Positions 6,938 to 8,274 of a DNA stretch of 8,274 nt are shown here, in pieces. The notes under the pieces were generated by a model. The model made no database searches. It saw nothing but the letters and a program-made list of their open reading frames with translations, and had not been told where the DNA came from. Source of the DNA: CAZXPG01 sp964643145 (GTDB lineage: Bacteria; Pseudomonadota; Alphaproteobacteria; Rickettsiales; Arcanibacteraceae); the NCBI GenBank assembly GCA_964643145.1, contig CAZXPG010000065.1, positions 1 through 8,274 on the forward strand. The letters are read 5' to 3'. Both the position numbers and the translations under genes were made by a program. How positions within the stretch are numbered: the stretch's first letter is position 1; each line of letters begins with the position of its first letter.

Positions 6938-8274
6938 ATGACAAAATCTACCCCCTACCCTGCCGCCTCAAGCAGCCCGAACTTTCCTGAACTGGAAGCA
7001 GAAATCCTTGCTCTCTGGGAAAAGGAAGGCGCATTCCAACAATCCGTCAGCAACCGCCCTGGTGAAATTAACGGCCATAATAACGAATTTGTATTCTATG
7101 ATGGCCCGCCTTTTGCCAACGGCCTGCCGCATTATGGCCATCTGCTTACCGGCTTTGTGAAGGATATTGTAGCGCGCTACCAGACCATGAAAGGCCAGAA
7201 GGTGGAGCGGCGCTTCGGCTGGGATTGCCATGGTTTACCCGCCGAAATGGGCGCAGAAAAAGAACTGGGTATTTCCGGCCGTATTGAGATCACCGAGTTT
7301 GGCATTGAGAAATTCAACGAGCATTGCCGTAAATCCGTTATGCGCTATACGCAGGAATGGAAGGATTATGTTACTAGGCAGGCGCGCTGGGTAGATTTTG
7401 AGCATAGCTATAAAACGATGGATACCAATTATATGGAATCTGTCATGTGGGCATTTAAGCAGCTTTATGAGAAGGGGTTGGTGTATGAATCCATGCGCGT
7501 GATGCCTTATAGCTGGGCCTGCGAAACCCCGCTTTCCAATTTTGAAACACGTATGGATAACGCCTACCGCAAGAAAGAAAGCAAGGCAGTAACGGTGGCA
7601 TTTAGCTTGAATAACCCACCTGAAGCTGCTCCAACAGGATGCAGTGCCTATAAAATGCTGGCCTGGACAACCACCCCCTGGACACTCCCCAGTAACATGG
7701 CACTGGCAGTCGGGAAAGACATTAATTATGTAGCGGTCGTCAAAGACACTATCTGCTATATTATCGCCGAATCTTCCCTTAACGCCTATGAGAAAGAGTT
7801 GGGGGACACGATACAGGCGCGGTTTAAGGGAGCAGATTTAATCGGCCTCACCTACGCACCACTATTCCCCTATTTTAAGAATACCGAATATGCCTTCCGC
7901 ATCCTTTCCGGCGATTTTGTGCTGGAAGGCGATGGCACCGGCACTGTCCACCTCGCCCCAGGCTTCGGTGAAGACGACTTTACCCTGTGCGTAGAAAACA
8001 GCATCCCCGTTATCTGCCCAGTGGATAATGCCGGAAAATTTACGGCGGAAATATTTGATCTGCATTATGGTGCACCCACGAGCAGTAACACCCCCACGAG
8101 CAGTAACACCCCCACGAGCAGTAACACCCCCACCCCAACCCTCCCCCCTCAAGGGGGAGGGAGCAAAGCGGATACCCTCCCCCCTCAAGGGGAGAGCAAA
8201 GCGGATACCTCTCCTACTCCCTCCCCCTTGAGGGGGGAGGGCACCCCTCTTAATTCCTCCCCCTTGAGGGGGGA
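6938..8274 (+). CDS. ileS: Isoleucyl-tRNA synthetase, eukaryote-like type 2, 5' part with in-frame repeat insertion
   Basis: IleRS charges tRNA-Ile and edits mischarged valine. The window holds 445 complete codons with no stop; the gene runs off the edge, and full-length type 2 enzymes are roughly a thousand residues. Visible features are DGPPFANGLPHYGHLL (55-70) with the class I signature as HYGH (65-68), RRFGWDCHGLP (91-101), and the CP1 editing domain with LAWTTTPWTLPSN (241-253) and GDGTGTVHLAPGFGEDDF (331-348), including its aspartate pair. The GLPHYGH and RFGWDCHGLP wording is that of the eukaryote-like class, which in the family is less sensitive to mupirocin. The start at 6938 gives the normal N-terminus, but no ribosome binding site is visible. 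After VICPVDNAGKFTAEIFDLHY (358-377), where family members continue the editing domain, the frame enters repeats: G378-A379, then P380 onward as three PTSSNT units followed by LPPQG and SPLRG units to the window end. It may be a tolerated insertion or a decaying gene; the window cannot tell. Confidence 0.93.
   Translation, partial: MTKSTPYPAASSSPNFPELEAEILALWEKEGAFQQSVSNRPGEINGHNNEFVFYDGPPFANGLPHYGHLLTGFVKDIVARYQTMKGQKVERRFGWDCHGLPAEMGAEKELGISGRIEITEFGIEKFNEHCRKSVMRYTQEWKDYVTRQARWVDFEHSYKTMDTNYMESVMWAFKQLYEKGLVYESMRVMPYSWACETPLSNFETRMDNAYRKKESKAVTVAFSLNNPPEAAPTGCSAYKMLAWTTTPWTLPSNMALAVGKDINYVAVVKDTICYIIAESSLNAYEKELGDTIQARFKGADLIGLTYAPLFPYFKNTEYAFRILSGDFVLEGDGTGTVHLAPGFGEDDFTLCVENSIPVICPVDNAGKFTAEIFDLHYGAPTSSNTPTSSNTPTSSNTPTPTLPPQGGGSKADTLPPQGESKADTSPTPSPLRGEGTPLNSSPLRG
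8075..8128 (+). repeat. Three identical 18-bp tandem repeats inside ileS
   Basis: CCCACGAGCAGTAACACC occurs three times without a mismatch (8075-8092, 8093-8110, 8111-8128). Each copy encodes PTSSNT in the ileS frame. The lack of any difference suggests recent duplication or continuing slippage; 18 is a multiple of three, so copy number changes keep the frame. Confidence 0.95.
8139..8207 (+). repeat. Direct repeat pair with palindromic C/G core inside ileS
   Basis: Unit 1 (8139-8174, 36 bases) and unit 2 (8175-8207, 33 bases) share a CCCTCCCCCCTCAAGGGG start and the tail AGCAAAGCGGATA. They differ by a 3-base loss near the junction, so frame is kept. They encode TLPPQGGGSKAD and TLPPQGESKAD. 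The core of unit 1 (8139-8161) is itself a hairpin, CCCTCCCCC with GGGGGAGGG around CTCAA. With the preceding CACCCCAAC it resembles dispersed repeats usually found between genes in many proteobacteria. Confidence 0.9.
8219..8274 (+). repeat. Inverted copies of the palindromic core inside ileS (last one cut by the window)
   Basis: The 23 bases at 8219-8241 are the exact reverse complement of the core at 8139-8161. A fourth copy starts at 8256 and reaches the window end. Both are read as SPLRG in the ileS frame. The other frame containing TTGA would give a TGA stop, and it is avoided in both copies. The far end of the array lies outside the window. Confidence 0.9.

Noticed and set aside
7862..8188. 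Minus-strand open frame of 108 codons over the ileS repeats
   Set aside because: It lies opposite clear IleRS sequence and its N-terminal part is just the repeat read backwards (SPLRGEGWGGG, VTARGG); no family features or start signals.
8028..8231. Plus-strand second-frame open frame of 67 codons over the repeats
   Set aside because: It is a shadow of ileS made open by the low-complexity repeats; it starts inside the editing domain.

Overview
The window looks like chromosomal DNA from an alphaproteobacterium. The evidence is a lipoprotein of the rickettsial 17-kDa surface antigen type, FabI, AroC, MurD, FtsW and MurG of alphaproteobacterial character, and an isoleucyl-tRNA synthetase of the eukaryote-like (type 2) class, which is known from Rickettsia and Wolbachia among others. 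By eye the base composition is close to balanced, so it does not look like an AT-rich Rickettsia. I cannot name the genus. Every gene is on the + strand, packing is tight, and no gene-free stretch exceeds 300 bases. I see no tRNA, rRNA, CRISPR array, phage gene or transposase.

Layout. (1) 1-639: a hairpin-forming leader, the 17-kDa-antigen-like lipoprotein, and an intrinsic terminator. (2) 640-2579: fabI (fatty acid elongation) and aroC (chorismate synthesis), 20 bases apart and probably co-transcribed. (3) 2580-2724: a 145-base gap with a possible promoter and a 41-bp perfect palindrome flanked by 8-bp direct repeats, which looks like a tiny inserted mobile element ending 12 bases before murD. 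(4) 2725-6879: murD, ftsW and murG, a tightly coupled piece of the division and cell wall (dcw) cluster, followed by a RidA-family gene and an intrinsic terminator. The murC and murB genes that usually follow murG are absent here. (5) 6938 to the window end: the first 445 codons of ileS, open to the edge.

How they work together: MurD adds D-glutamate to the UDP-MurNAc-alanine precursor, MurG completes lipid II at the membrane, and FtsW polymerises lipid II at the septum. FabI supplies acyl chains for membrane lipids, and AroC closes the shikimate pathway.

The most striking feature is in ileS. After a normal catalytic core and most of the CP1 editing domain, the reading frame runs without a stop into at least 200 bases of repeats. 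These are three identical 18-bp tandem units, then four copies (the last one cut) of a C/G-rich palindromic core resembling the dispersed repeats normally found between genes. Unit lengths are multiples of three and the frame is kept. This recalls the palindromic elements inserted in protein genes of Rickettsia, but with unrelated sequence. The second notable feature is the palindrome with its flanking duplication in the murD leader.
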